Positions 55,284-64,000 of a stretch of 64,000 nucleotides of DNA are shown piece by piece. The DNA is from Beggiatoa alba B18LD (GTDB lineage: Bacteria > Pseudomonadota > Gammaproteobacteria > Beggiatoales > Beggiatoaceae), in NCBI RefSeq assembly GCF_000245015.1, contig NZ_JH600070.1, positions 1,351,284-1,415,283 of the forward strand, written 5' to 3'. The stretch's first letter is position 1. Each line of letters begins with the position of its first letter. Made by a program: the position numbers and the translations under genes. The notes under the pieces were generated by a model. The model did no database searches, was not told the DNA's origin, and saw only the letters and a list, made by a program, of their open reading frames with translations.

Positions 55284-55997
55284 TCAAGGATGTTGTTCGT
55301 AGCGAAAGAGAATATTTTTCAACCGTTGTACAGTGGTTGCGTTGGTTTGTACACGTCCTGAAAAGATAGCACGTGCATTGTAAGGTGAACCGTATAATCC
55401 TTGATTACCTGCGGGGTCTATATCTAAAAAAGCACCTTCTAATGAAACCCCTGCAAAAATGCCTTGACTCCGTGAGTAAGCATAACTGGCGGCTCGGAAA
55501 TCAGTGCCTGCATTGATACCCGCGCCCACAACCCCCGCAGACATGCCAATATCAGCCCCTAATTTAAATTTGCCTTGTTCAATCTGTTGAATGCTATCAC
55601 GTTGCATAAAAACGATAACGATATCGCTGGCATTTGCACCAATTTGCAAACCTACGCTACCGCTAGCAAGGGTAATAAATGAGGGGTTTGTCCAAATGCC
55701 ATTTTTATCCCGAATCAGCATAATGCCCGTACCACCACTACCGCCTACAATAAAGGCAACGCGCAGTAAATTAGGAATAATCACAATGGCTTCAGCTTCG
55801 CGTAATAAGGCAGGCGGGAGGCTGATTTGTATCTGTCTATAGGATTCTTCTAGCACTGCCGCTGATTTTAAGACGACACTATTTGCTTCCGCAGCACTGA
55901 CCGTGCGACTGTAGAAGTTACGATTAAAATCATCTGCCCACGCTTGAAGTGTTATGCATAAGCTGATTGATAGCGCAAAAACAGAAGCAAGTTTCAT
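55284..55997 (-). CDS. Secreted SYLF (YSC84/Ysc84-type) lipid-binding domain protein
   Basis: 237 residues from ATG 55997, which gives a signal peptide ([21 protein letters not shown], cut after Ala); longer frames do not. The SYLF core reads [66 protein letters not shown] and [22 protein letters not shown] domains bind phospholipids; the bacterial periplasmic role is unknown. It is inserted between hisI and hisE on the same strand, 10 bases after hisI. Confidence 0.9.
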   Translation of the reverse strand: MKLASVFALSISLCITLQAWADDFNRNFYSRTVSAAEANSVVLKSAAVLEESYRQIQISLPPALLREAEAIVIIPNLLRVAFIVGGSGGTGIMLIRDKNGIWTNPSFITLASGSVGLQIGANASDIVIVFMQRDSIQQIEQGKFKLGADIGMSAGVVGAGINAGTDFRAASYAYSRSQGIFAGVSLEGAFLDIDPAGNQGLYGSPYNARAIFSGRVQTNATTVQRLKNILFRYEQHP

Positions 55998-56007
55998 AAA
56001 TTTGCCT

Positions 56008-56400
56008 TTAACGATAAATCGTTTGCGGGTCTTTTTTGACAGGTTCAACAGTGACCCATTGGCTATCTTGTAATTGTTGGAAAAAGCAATGATGTCGCCC
56101 TGTATGGCAAGCAATCCCGCCTAGTTGTTCAACTTGTAATAAAATCACATCATTATCGCAATCAAGGCGAATATCTTTGACTTGTTGCACATGTCCAGAC
56201 TCTTCACCTTTAAACCAGAGTTTTTGACGTGAACGTGACCAATAAACCGCACGTTTTTCTGTTACTGTCAGTTGTAAGGCTTCGCGATTCATCCATGCAA
56301 ACATTAATACTTGTCCTGTACTGGCTTCTTGTGCAATTACAGGGATTAAGCCTTGCTCATTCCATGCAATTTGTTCTAACCACGATAGTGTTGTATTCAT
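56008..56400 (-). CDS. hisI: Phosphoribosyl-AMP cyclohydrolase
   Basis: 130 residues. [60 protein letters not shown] and [10 protein letters not shown] include the Zn and Mg ligands. Third step of histidine synthesis; a stand-alone enzyme not fused to HisE. 136 bases downstream of hisF. Confidence 0.95.
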   Translation of the reverse strand: MNTTLSWLEQIAWNEQGLIPVIAQEASTGQVLMFAWMNREALQLTVTEKRAVYWSRSRQKLWFKGEESGHVQQVKDIRLDCDNDVILLQVEQLGGIACHTGRHHCFFQQLQDSQWVTVEPVKKDPQTIYR

Positions 56401-56536
56401 TTTAGCTGTTGTAATAGTGTTATCCCCAGAAAATCTTTTACTAAATCTTTGAATACTTCTACATCACAGAAGGCTTTTTTAAAGATTACACTGTAACGTA
56501 AGGAGGCAACTTGTTTTTCATGGTAAGTATTTATGT

Positions 56537-57310
56537 TTATAACCTGACTTCAATCCCTTGCGCTTGCATGGCTTGTTTGGCTTGGGCAATGGTGTATTCC
56601 CCAAAGTGAAAAATGCTTGCAGCTAATACGGCACTGGCTTTGCCAAGACTTACGCCATCAACGAGATGTTGTAGATTGCCAACCCCCCCTGAGGCAATGA
56701 CGGGTACATTGACCGCATCACTGACCGCACGGGTTAAGGCTAAATCGAACCCGTTTTTCGTGCCGTCTTTGTCCATACTGGTGAGGAGAATTTCTCCTGC
56801 GCCAAAATTGGTCATTTTTTTTGCCCATTCTAAAACGTCTAAGCCCGTCGCTTTGCGTCCGCCATGGGTGAAAACTTCCCAACGCGGGGCTTCGCCTGCT
56901 TGATTAACTTGACGGGCATCAATTGCGACAACAATACATTGTGAGCCGAAGTGTTCACTGGCTTCTTTAACAAATTCGGGACGGCTGACTGCAGCCGTAT
57001 TAATGCTGACTTTATCCGCACCTGCATTGAGCATACGGCGAATGTCTTCCAACTTTCGAATACCCCCGCCAACGGTGAGCGGGATAAATACTTGACTGGC
57101 TACTGCCGAAACGACATGTTCTATCGTATCTCGTGCGTCAGAGCTGGCAGTAATGTCTAAAAAAGTGATTTCGTCCGCACCTTGTTCATCGTAACGGCGG
57201 GCAATTTCGACAGGGTCGCCTGCATCACGAATATTGATAAAGTTGACCCCTTTTACAACTCGTCCTGCATCAACGTCTAAACAGGGAATAATCCGTTTTG
57301 CTAAACCCAT
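56537..57310 (-). CDS. hisF: Imidazole glycerol phosphate synthase cyclase subunit
   Basis: 257 residues, TIM barrel. [60 protein letters not shown] and [18 protein letters not shown] are typical, with catalytic Asp11-equivalent in CLDVD. It makes imidazole glycerol phosphate with HisH. hisH and hisB are not seen upstream of hisA here. Confidence 0.97.
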   Translation of the reverse strand: MGLAKRIIPCLDVDAGRVVKGVNFINIRDAGDPVEIARRYDEQGADEITFLDITASSDARDTIEHVVSAVASQVFIPLTVGGGIRKLEDIRRMLNAGADKVSINTAAVSRPEFVKEASEHFGSQCIVVAIDARQVNQAGEAPRWEVFTHGGRKATGLDVLEWAKKMTNFGAGEILLTSMDKDGTKNGFDLALTRAVSDAVNVPVIASGGVGNLQHLVDGVSLGKASAVLAASIFHFGEYTIAQAKQAMQAQGIEVRL

Positions 57311-57346
57311 AATGATTAACTCAATTAAATTCAGTAAGTAACGTTA

Positions 57347-58084
57347 TCATGCAACATAGCTGTCAGCGAGGCGTTGACCTTCGGCAAAATCTAATGTGCC
57401 TTCATAAATCGCACGTCCTGTGATTGCACCCATAATGCCTTCTTTTTCTACCGCACAGAGGTTACGAATATCTTCAATATTGGTAATTCCCCCTGAGGCA
57501 ATCACGGGAATTGTCATTGCGCGTGCAAGTGCCACCGTGGCGGAAATATTAACACCTTGCAACATGCCATCGCGGTTGATGTCGGTGTAAACAATGGCAC
57601 TCACGCCATCTTGTTCGAATTGTTTGGCTAAATCGATAACGTCATGATGAGAGAGTTTAGACCATCCTTCCGTAGCCACTTTGCCATCTTTAGCATCTAA
57701 ACCAACAATGATGTGATTGGGGAATTCTAAACACATATCAGAGACAAAATGCGGCGCAGTCACGGCTTTTGTGCCTATAATCACGTATTGCACACCAACA
57801 TCTAAATACGTTTGAATGGTTTCTGCATCACGAATACCGCCACCAACTTGAATAGGTAAATCAGGGTAGGCTTGGGCAATTTGATGCACAACATCTGCAT
57901 TGACTGGGCGACCTGCAAACGCGCCATTTAAATCAACAATATGTAAGCGTCTTGCGCCTGCTTTCACCCAACGCCCTGCGACTTCAACAGGGTCATTAGA
58001 AAATACAGTATCATCCTCCATTCGCCCTTGTCGTAAACGCACGCATTGACCATCTTTTAAGTCAATGGCTGGTATGATTAACAT
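57347..58084 (-). CDS. hisA: ProFAR isomerase HisA
   Basis: 245 residues, TIM barrel. [58 protein letters not shown] and [15 protein letters not shown] are diagnostic. It isomerises ProFAR to PRFAR. First gene of the local his cluster, 36 bases before hisF. Confidence 0.97.
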   Translation of the reverse strand: MLIIPAIDLKDGQCVRLRQGRMEDDTVFSNDPVEVAGRWVKAGARRLHIVDLNGAFAGRPVNADVVHQIAQAYPDLPIQVGGGIRDAETIQTYLDVGVQYVIIGTKAVTAPHFVSDMCLEFPNHIIVGLDAKDGKVATEGWSKLSHHDVIDLAKQFEQDGVSAIVYTDINRDGMLQGVNISATVALARAMTIPVIASGGITNIEDIRNLCAVEKEGIMGAITGRAIYEGTLDFAEGQRLADSYVA

Positions 58085-58200
58085 AATAAATTCCTCAACA
58101 ACACAATAATTTTTTGGTTTTTAGTTGTAACATGAAGGTTGAATTTAGACAGATTCCAGCTCTTTGAATCATTTCAACCTAAGCATAAATAGGGGCTGAT

Positions 58201-58216
58201 TATACCTTAAGGTATA
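58201..58216. promoter_or_regulatory. 16-bp perfect palindrome upstream of hisA
   Basis: TATACCTTAAGGTATA is fully symmetrical and lies about 117 bases upstream of the hisA start in an otherwise featureless gap. It could be a regulator site or just AT-rich symmetry. Confidence 0.35.
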
Positions 58217-58268
58217 TGATTTTTTAAAATGACAGGATTAAGTTGTTTTCTCACAAAATTTTAGGATA

Positions 58269-58925
58269 TTAAATTGTAGCTGGGTTTTCTGAATCTTTAA
58301 GCTGACAAAATGCTTGGATAATTTGCCAAATCGTATCGAGTTGATTCATTAAACTATGGTCGCTTTCTAATTCAATTAACTGAATCCATGCCCGCCCTTG
58401 AATAAAATCCCGTGAGGCTTGTATAGGAATCGTTTCATCCTGTTGCCCATGTAAAATTAACGTTGGTAAAACTCGTTGCAATTGTTTATCAGGATAGCGT
58501 AGGCAATCTGCAACAAATTCATAGCTTAATGACATTTCCCTTTCCCACGAATAATGAAAAATGGGCATTTCACCATCTGCTTGCCATTTTTGTAAGTTTT
58601 CTGTGCCAATAATGCGTTGGCATTGAGTGGGAAAGTCTAACGCAGGTGCAAGCAAAATCAGGCGTTGAATTTGGGGATAACGCTGTGCTAACCAGAGTGA
58701 AGCAAGTCCACCAAGGCTTGAGCCTATAACGGTGCAAGGTCGATTTGGCAACAGCTTACCAACTTGCTGGAGTTGACGAGTCAGGGTTAAATGATAAAAA
58801 TCGGGTTCATTTAAATCAGGCGTGTGCAATGTTAAGCCCAATTCTTGAAAGCGTTCTTTGAAAAACAATGCTTTGCTGGATTTAGGACTAGATGCCCACC
58901 CATGCAAATAAAAAAAAGATATCAT
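58269..58925 (-). CDS. Alpha/beta hydrolase, YqiA-like esterase
   Basis: 218 residues. MISFFYLHGWASSPKSSKAL, nucleophile elbow VIGSSLGGLASL with Ser, LILHGQQDETIP carrying the likely acid, and His in LESDHSLMNQ complete a catalytic triad. It resembles the UPF0227/YqiA esterases; substrate unknown. It lies 18 bases after the upstream hypothetical gene on the same strand. Confidence 0.9.
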   Translation of the reverse strand: MISFFYLHGWASSPKSSKALFFKERFQELGLTLHTPDLNEPDFYHLTLTRQLQQVGKLLPNRPCTVIGSSLGGLASLWLAQRYPQIQRLILLAPALDFPTQCQRIIGTENLQKWQADGEMPIFHYSWEREMSLSYEFVADCLRYPDKQLQRVLPTLILHGQQDETIPIQASRDFIQGRAWIQLIELESDHSLMNQLDTIWQIIQAFCQLKDSENPATI

Positions 58926-58943
58926 GGCGTTTTCAATGGTTAA

Positions 58944-59330
58944 TTAAATAGTCAGTGATTGGTACTCTTCTAACTTTTGAGTAATAAATTGACGTACAGT
59001 CACATCAATTCCTTGACTGGCAAGATGAAAGCGAGAGAGTAAGGCAGCGGGTAATGATAATGAGATACCCGTAAAAACGGGGGTCATATTTTTGTGTGGG
59101 GAAGTTTCGCCATCATCAATCCGTTGATGTTCAAAACCGCGATGACGTTCCCAACTGATGACTCGCTCTGTGCCTGTTCTGTCATAACAAAGTTGGAAGG
59201 AAGTCATTTCCCCTGTATTGATATCTTGCCAAACAAATAAATCGAAATAGGTATCCTCAAACCAACGTTTGCGCTTATCAACTGTATCTTGTTGCGTAAG
59301 TAACATTTCTTTTAACATTTTATTTCGCAA
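58944..59330 (-). CDS. Conserved-looking hypothetical protein
   Basis: 128 residues, no membrane segment. Hydrophilic with aromatic-rich strands (WFEDTYFDLFVWQDI, TSFQLCYDRTGTERVISWER, HRGFEHQRIDDGETSPHKNM) and a C-terminal helix (RQFITQKLEEYQSL). Good reading frame within a compact four-gene minus-strand group (58269-60605). Family not recognised. Confidence 0.6.
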   Translation of the reverse strand: MRNKMLKEMLLTQQDTVDKRKRWFEDTYFDLFVWQDINTGEMTSFQLCYDRTGTERVISWERHRGFEHQRIDDGETSPHKNMTPVFTGISLSLPAALLSRFHLASQGIDVTVRQFITQKLEEYQSLTI

Positions 59331-59345
59331 ATGTTTAGATTCATT

Positions 59346-59714
59346 CTACAACACAAGTTTAGCAATAAACTTTAAGACATTACCTGCATAACGAGCGACT
59401 TGCTGTCCTCGTGAAGCGGCAGTAATTGCTTCGTTGAGATTACGCACAGCAAATTCAATTTGTGCAGGCGTTAAATTATTGCTAACTGCACCCATCCCGT
59501 TTGCAGTTCGTTGTAACGCGCTAATCAGTGCGGCGGTGCTTGCCGTGTTTGCGCGGGTCATGACATCTAATTGTGACTGTAAAATAATTAACTGTTTTGA
59601 TTGTATGGTCACAATTTTTAATAACTGCTCAGTAATTGCCCAATTGGGGTCATGAGAAGGGGCGGGCCCTTTCATCGCCTCTTCGAAGCGTCTAATTTGT
59701 TCATCTGTCAGCAT
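59346..59714 (-). CDS. Small helical hypothetical protein
   Basis: 122 residues, predicted all-helical. The N-terminus is MLTDEQIRRFEEAMKG; the middle is Ala-rich (TANTASTAALISALQRTANG) and the C-terminus amphipathic (ARYAGNVLKFIAKLVL). It starts 12 bases after the lipoprotein gene, so co-transcription is likely. Not recognised. Confidence 0.55.
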   Translation of the reverse strand: MLTDEQIRRFEEAMKGPAPSHDPNWAITEQLLKIVTIQSKQLIILQSQLDVMTRANTASTAALISALQRTANGMGAVSNNLTPAQIEFAVRNLNEAITAASRGQQVARYAGNVLKFIAKLVL

Positions 59715-59726
59715 CGGTTTAATTCC

Positions 59727-60605
59727 TTAGAGTTTTTTAATAAAAGTGGCTAGTTTTCCAGTTAAAAATTCAACCGCTGCTTCTTTAACCGTTGGATGTT
59801 GCAAATATTTCGAGCTGACTGTATCTAAAAGAGTGACAAGTTGATCACTATTCATCTCGCCTAATAGTAAATTGGCGGTCGTTTCAGAATTGATTTTACT
59901 TTCTCCAACGCTAATAAAGGCGCGTCCATGTATATCTGCTGTCATCAACTCGCTCAATATTTCCTGCTTAAAGCCATTGATAACTTTCTGCGCACCATTA
60001 ATTGCCTCTCGCTTGAGTTGTAAGGAGGGGTCATAAGGACTGAGTTGTAATTCAACTTGAGTGTAATATAGGGCATCATCTTCGGTTGAGTTTTCACGTA
60101 GCGTATTCAATGCAATAACCAAATTATGTGCACGCTGTGGTGTAAAATTCGCGTCGACAACGGTTTGATAAATCCAACCTTCCCGATATTTTAAACGGGC
60201 TAAATCGCTTTCTGAGTTGACTTCATAAGCAGAACGGACAAAACGATAACGTTCAAGAAACTTATCTCTTTTTCCCATCGGGGTATTTGCCGCACGTTCA
60301 AATAATACTTGCCATGTTTCTTCTTCTGTCGGTGCGGCTAAATAAGCCGAGCCAACGACAGCAATTAACTCCTGCTCTGTTTTTGCCAGACTTTGATACA
60401 TTAAAGCATTGCCTGATGCTGCTAATAGCGGTTCATACAAGGCAAATAACGCAGAGACATTTTTATTTAATGCTTGGATATTTTGTTGATTTTGCTGTGC
60501 TAAGGGCTTAATCGCCTCTGTCGGAACGGTACATGCTTGCAATAAGCCCAAGCAAGATAAACTGACACTGATATAAAACGTATTAAGCCAAGAAAAACGT
60601 TTCAT
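59727..60605 (-). CDS. Putative outer-membrane lipoprotein, unknown function
   Basis: 292 residues. A signal peptide ends in the lipobox LLQAC with lipid Cys25; the next residue is Thr, so outer-membrane sorting is expected. The mature part is mostly helical with Gln/Asn-rich start (KPLAQQNQQNIQALNKNVSA). No catalytic motif. First gene of the 60605-58269 group. Not recognised. Confidence 0.65.
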   Translation of the reverse strand: MKRFSWLNTFYISVSLSCLGLLQACTVPTEAIKPLAQQNQQNIQALNKNVSALFALYEPLLAASGNALMYQSLAKTEQELIAVVGSAYLAAPTEEETWQVLFERAANTPMGKRDKFLERYRFVRSAYEVNSESDLARLKYREGWIYQTVVDANFTPQRAHNLVIALNTLRENSTEDDALYYTQVELQLSPYDPSLQLKREAINGAQKVINGFKQEILSELMTADIHGRAFISVGESKINSETTANLLLGEMNSDQLVTLLDTVSSKYLQHPTVKEAAVEFLTGKLATFIKKL

Positions 60606-61052
60606 TTCTAATCCTCATCTTTAGTCGTATCACTATTTTAATAGAGAAGTCGATTGTATTACATCTGCAAAGATTCCCCCATGACAGCACGTTGTAAAAA
60701 TACAAATATCTTTACCTTTATTATTTAATACCGCTTTGTTCTAAATTGACACATTCTGTCATCATCATCGTTAATCACCATATTTTTTACTAACCTCTCC
60801 TAATTAATAGAAAAAAACAAAGAAGATGCTTGTAACAAATTGTTACAGGCTAACTCATTTATATTCCCCAATAAAATTTCAGGGAAATGATATTTTTTGA
60901 AAGTTTACTTTTCAAAATCATTCCCTTAAAAATAAAAAATGTATATTGGCATGTAATTTGATATGTTACACTGTTGCTAATAACGGTTAGCACAATTTAA
61001 CCTATTTGATTTACTAATAAAAATACTTGATAATATAAGTGAGGTAATAGCG
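60606..61052. other. Regulatory gap upstream of aldehyde dehydrogenase
   Basis: 447 bases between divergent genes. No open frame. It holds TGTAACA/TGTTACA arms (60831-60847), a long imperfect hairpin (60881-60926), a second TGTTACA at 60964-60970, and a weak sigma-54-like TGGCATGTAATTTGAT (60947-60962; GG-N10-GA instead of GC). Confidence 0.45.
60831..60847. promoter_or_regulatory. TGTAACA-AAT-TGTTACA palindrome, candidate activator site
   Basis: Perfect 7-bp inverted arms around 3 bases, about 100 bases upstream of a weak -24/-12-like sequence and 206 before the aldehyde dehydrogenase start. This spacing suits an enhancer-binding activator, but no such regulator is adjacent. Confidence 0.45.
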
Positions 61053-62573
61053 ATGCTGTACGCACAACCGAACCAACCATCCGCCAAAGTGAGCCTAAAA
61101 AACCGTTATGCCAATTACATCAATGGTGAGTGGGTTGCTCCAATTAAGGGGGATTATTTTGAAAATACCTCCCCTGTGACTGGAAAAGTTTTTTGCGAAA
61201 TTGCTCGTTCACAAGCTGATGATATTGAATTAGCACTGGATGCCGCTCACGCCGCAAAAACGGCATGGGGTAAAACTGCACCAGCGCAACGTGCTTTAAT
61301 CCTAAATCGCATTGCTGACCGCATGGAAGCCAATTTAGAAACATTGGCAGTTGCAGAATCTTGGGACAACGGCAAGCCTGTTCGTGAAACCTTAGCCGCT
61401 GATATTCCCTTAGCCATTGACCACTTCCGCTACTTTGCCGCTTGCATCCGTTCACAAGAAGGGGCGATTAGTGAAATTAATCACGATTTAGTGGCGTACC
61501 ACTTTCACGAACCCTTAGGCGTGGTTGGGCAAATTATTCCGTGGAATTTCCCCATTTTAATGGCAGCATGGAAAATCGCGCCCGCGTTAGCAGCAGGTAA
61601 CTGCATCGTTTTAAAACCCGCAGAACAAACACCATTTTCAATACTGATTTTAATGGAAGTTATTGGCGATTTACTCCCCAAAGGGGTTTTAAACATTGTC
61701 AATGGTTTCGGGGTAGAAGCAGGTAAACCCTTAGCTTCTAACAAGCGCATTGCAAAAATTGCCTTTACAGGTGAAACCACTACAGGGCGTTTAATCATGC
61801 AATACGCCTCACAAAACATTATTCCTGTGACCTTAGAATTAGGTGGCAAATCACCCAATATCTTCTTTGAAGATGTGATGGCGAAAGATGATGCGTTCTT
61901 AGATAAAGCCTTAGAAGGTTTTGTCATGTTCGCTTTAAATCAAGGCGAAGTATGTACATGTCCTTCTCGTGCCTTAATTCACGAATCTATTTATGACCGC
62001 TTTATTGAAAAAGCCGTTGAGCGGGTGAAAAAAATTCGTCAAGGCAATCCCTTAGACACTGAAACCATGATGGGTGCGCAAGCCTCTTCTGAGCAAATGG
62101 AAAAAATCCTGAGCTACATCGATATTGGTAAGCAAGAAGGGGCGCAACTGCTGACAGGTGGTGCTCGTAAAGCCCTAAATTCTGGTTTAGAAGAGGGTTA
62201 CTACATTGAACCGACCGTGTTCAAAGGCAACAATAAAATGCGGATTTTCCAAGAAGAAATTTTCGGACCCGTCTTATCCGTTGCAACCTTCAAAGATGAA
62301 GAAGAAGTTTTACACATTGCCAACGATACCTTATACGGTTTAGGTGCTGGCGTGTGGTCACGCGACGGCAATCGTGCTTATCGGATGGGGCGTGAAATTC
62401 AAGCGGGTCGTGTATGGACAAACTGCTATCACATTTACCCAGCTCATGCCGCTTTCGGGGGTTACAAACAATCTGGTATTGGTCGTGAAAACCACAAAAT
62501 GATGTTAGACCACTATCAACAAACGAAAAACTTATTAGTGAGCTACAACCCTAATGCATTAGGGTTCTTCTAA
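61053..62573 (+). CDS. Aldehyde dehydrogenase, ExaC/AldB type
   Basis: 506 residues. [40 protein letters not shown] (cofactor loop), general-base Glu in LELGGKSPN, and catalytic Cys301 in [13 protein letters not shown], with the second Cys303 typical of the acetaldehyde-dehydrogenase subgroup. It oxidises acetaldehyde or related aldehydes with NAD(P). A DUF779 gene follows, as usual for this subgroup. GAGG precedes the start. Confidence 0.95.
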   Translation: MLYAQPNQPSAKVSLKNRYANYINGEWVAPIKGDYFENTSPVTGKVFCEIARSQADDIELALDAAHAAKTAWGKTAPAQRALILNRIADRMEANLETLAVAESWDNGKPVRETLAADIPLAIDHFRYFAACIRSQEGAISEINHDLVAYHFHEPLGVVGQIIPWNFPILMAAWKIAPALAAGNCIVLKPAEQTPFSILILMEVIGDLLPKGVLNIVNGFGVEAGKPLASNKRIAKIAFTGETTTGRLIMQYASQNIIPVTLELGGKSPNIFFEDVMAKDDAFLDKALEGFVMFALNQGEVCTCPSRALIHESIYDRFIEKAVERVKKIRQGNPLDTETMMGAQASSEQMEKILSYIDIGKQEGAQLLTGGARKALNSGLEEGYYIEPTVFKGNNKMRIFQEEIFGPVLSVATFKDEEEVLHIANDTLYGLGAGVWSRDGNRAYRMGREIQAGRVWTNCYHIYPAHAAFGGYKQSGIGRENHKMMLDHYQQTKNLLVSYNPNALGFF

Positions 62574-62592
62574 GCCACTAAAAAAGATTGAA

Positions 62593-62677
62593 CTAAGGTT
62601 ACTCCCATAACCTTAGCCCATTGATTAATAGGTGATATTAAAACATCACCGTATCGAATGCCTCCTTGAAAAGAGGT
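62593..62677 (+). promoter_or_regulatory. Run of three short hairpins after aldehyde dehydrogenase gene
   Basis: CTAAGGTTA/TAACCTTAG (62593-62616), GGTGAT/ATCACC (62631-62650) and CCTC/GAGG (62661-62676) follow one another before the terminator at 62689. Possibly an mRNA-stabilising or attenuating 3' region. Confidence 0.45.
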
Positions 62678-62688
62678 GTCCACTGTTA

Positions 62689-62740
62689 GGAGAGTAAAGT
62701 GAACCATGTCCATGCCTTCGCTTCTACTCTCCCTTTTTTT
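62689..62740 (+). terminator. Intrinsic terminator between aldehyde dehydrogenase and DUF779 genes
   Basis: GGAGAGTAAAGTGAA pairs with TTCGCTTCTACTCTCC around a short loop and is followed by eight T. Termination may be partial, since the DUF779 gene downstream usually belongs with the dehydrogenase. Confidence 0.8.
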
Positions 62741-62792
62741 TATAAAACCTGTTCTATCTTAGTCTAGTTGAGCATTTTTGGAGTGCATCGCT

Positions 62793-63182
62793 ATGTTAGA
62801 GATAAACATCCCGCCCAGAGTTACCGCCACCCCAGCGACCCTAGACCTTATTCAACGTCTTAAACAGAAACACGGTGAGCTAATGTTTCACCAATCGGGC
62901 GGTTGCTGTGATGGTAGTGCACCGATGTGTTATAGCTTAGGTGAATTATTAATTGGTGACCAAGATGTTTTATTAGGGACTATTGGCGACAGCCCATTTT
63001 ATATCAGTGCGTCACAATATGAATATTGGAAACATACCCAACTGATTATCGATGTTGTTGCTGGTCGGGGCGGCATGTTTTCATTAGAAGGCGTGGAAGG
63101 CGTACGATTTTTAACCCGTTCGCGCCTTTTCACGGATGAGGAATGGAAAGTATTAATTGACAATCAGATTGTTACGGATTAA
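62793..63182 (+). CDS. DUF779 protein, aldehyde dehydrogenase partner
   Basis: 129 residues from ATG 62793, with GGAG upstream; a TTG five codons earlier is weaker. MFHQSGGCCDGSAPMCYSLG (vicinal Cys pair and third Cys), LLGTIGDSPFYISASQYEYW and LDVVAGRGGMFSLEGVEGVRF-like segments are the family hallmarks. DUF779 genes nearly always neighbour ExaC-type dehydrogenases; exact role unknown. Confidence 0.92.
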   Translation: MLEINIPPRVTATPATLDLIQRLKQKHGELMFHQSGGCCDGSAPMCYSLGELLIGDQDVLLGTIGDSPFYISASQYEYWKHTQLIIDVVAGRGGMFSLEGVEGVRFLTRSRLFTDEEWKVLIDNQIVTD

Positions 63183-63251
63183 TCACAGTGGTGCGAAATT
63201 CTTCGCACCTTTAGTTTTGTGCATTAAAAAAATGCAAAACATCCTGTTATT

Positions 63252-63836
63252 TTAAACAAACAATGTTTCGATTTTAGACGCAACCCGATTTTTAGACGAC
63301 GCGGCCTTCATAAAAATAACGACGGATTCTAATTCCCCAATCGCCGCACGTGGTTCTATGCCACGCTCTAATAAAATTTTCTTGACCATATCCCCACAAA
63401 ATTGAATTAAAAAACTATCATCCCGCGCAATACCAACGGCTAAACCAATTAAATATGGGATATTTTCATCACCGCGTTTCATCCCAATTTTCAGAGCATA
63501 CTCTTGCCATGCCTGTATCCAACGGTTGCGTTCAGTGTCGCTAATCCGTTCAATATCTGTGCGCAGAAACAGAACCAACGAATTCATGTTTCTATTTAAC
63601 GTGTCCTCATCGACATGCCCCAGTTTCTGAATGACCTTTGTATGATGTTCAATACAATGTTCGCACTGATAATATTTGGCTAAACCCAGCGCAACGCATT
63701 CTTTCTCTTCTAAAGTTAAATACGTCGTCCAACGTTCTTCCCCATCCGTGCCCTCAAAAACAACCATGTGCATCAAGCTCATTAAATCAGATACATGCGG
63801 TGGAAAAACTTTATCCCTAAACACTTTACTACTCAT
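63252..63836 (-). CDS. AhpD-like/carboxymuconolactone decarboxylase family protein
   Basis: 194 residues, all-helical. The motif YQCEHCIEHHTKVIQKLG (CxxCxxxH) matches the AhpD/CMD active site, which in AhpD works as a peroxidase-linked disulfide reductase. The context VALGLAKYYQCEHCIEHH and a preceding helix support this. The ~80-residue C-terminal extension is unusual for AhpD. Substrate unknown. Stands alone, convergent with DUF779. Confidence 0.75.
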   Translation of the reverse strand: MSSKVFRDKVFPPHVSDLMSLMHMVVFEGTDGEERWTTYLTLEEKECVALGLAKYYQCEHCIEHHTKVIQKLGHVDEDTLNRNMNSLVLFLRTDIERISDTERNRWIQAWQEYALKIGMKRGDENIPYLIGLAVGIARDDSFLIQFCGDMVKKILLERGIEPRAAIGELESVVIFMKAASSKNRVASKIETLFV

Positions 63837-64000
63837 TATTTGCTGTCTCCGTTATAAAAATAAGTGATGAAATTCTTATATAGTATTTTAGATTATTCTA
63901 AAATATTAATGTTACTAATTTGACTATTTAGATGATTTATCAAGGTTTCAGCGAATAACTTAATCAGAATAAGCGTGTCAGGCATTGGCATAAAACAGCT
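63837..64000. other. Window end, no feature seen
   Basis: 164 AT-rich bases upstream of the AhpD-like gene, presumably holding its promoter. Confidence 0.4.

Noticed and set aside
60947-60962. Firm sigma-54 promoter call
   Set aside because: The -12 element has GA in place of GC, so it is reported only as weak.

Overview
The window is a piece of an AT-rich gammaproteobacterial chromosome. The best fit is a colourless sulfur bacterium of the Beggiatoa/Thiotrichaceae type. This is inferred from the gene content (a Vitreoscilla-type globin, tetrahydromethanopterin C1 genes, large hybrid kinases, a kinase-adenylate cyclase fusion), from gammaproteobacterial gene orders (dnaA-dnaN, rpmH-rnpA-yidD-yidC, hisA-F-I-E next to tatABC, argS-SPOR protein) and from the many intergenic palindromic repeats. 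No rRNA, tRNA or CRISPR array was seen.

Layout. 0-4 kb: a Panacea-domain toxin-antitoxin pair, then an apparent SOS operon led by lexA with two proteins sharing a winged-helix domain and a small membrane protein. 4-16.4 kb: a hybrid histidine kinase, pckA, an Rpn-family nuclease, a TRAP 2-oxoacid-type transporter (dctMQP order on the minus strand), and a kinase-receiver-adenylate cyclase fusion. 16.4-16.9 kb: a decayed IS630-type transposase and repeats. 16.9-28.9 kb: aminotransferase, TPR-sulfotransferase, metallo-hydrolase, HNH nuclease, globin, kdsD, ilvE, zinc-finger protein, waaF, FixJ-type regulator, SPOR protein, argS. 29-33.6 kb: a large unusual protein joining a DEDDh exonuclease to a P-loop ATPase, a GlxD/MgsC-like FMN protein, a mini insertion element and a zinc-ribbon protein. 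33.6-37 kb: nadD, proA, holA, DUF6489. 37.4-45.6 kb: a MASE1-PAS protein with degenerate GGDEF and EAL domains, then dnaN, dnaA and, divergently, rpmH-rnpA-yidD-yidC. 45.6-49.5 kb: a three-gene tetrahydromethanopterin island (mtdB-like, ATP-grasp, mch) bounded by repeats. 49.5-52.8 kb: mnmG, a small orphan and vapBC among palindromes. 53-58 kb: hisA-hisF-hisI-SYLF-hisE-hinT-tatABC. 58.3-64 kb: an esterase, three unrecognised genes including a lipoprotein, an ExaC/AldB-type aldehyde dehydrogenase with its DUF779 partner, and an AhpD-like protein.

Mobile and repeated DNA is the most distinctive feature. A 257-bp element at 45596-45852 has perfect 18-bp terminal inverted repeats ending in TA, like a MITE of the IS630/Tc1 type; partial copies occur at 1-68, 16708, 33131, 49096 and 52902. 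Within and beside these copies are palindromic units built from 9-base steps (three sequence families) and a recurring CCTGCTAGG terminator hairpin. The copy at 52902 interrupts another repeat exactly at a TA, as seen by comparison with the intact copy at 52074-52169.

Metabolically the window suggests C1 oxidation by the H4MPT route, gluconeogenesis from C4 acids (pckA), uptake of organic acids and oxidation of aldehydes, with cAMP and two-component signalling. The best candidate for an undescribed system is the 794-residue exonuclease-ATPase at 29091-31475.
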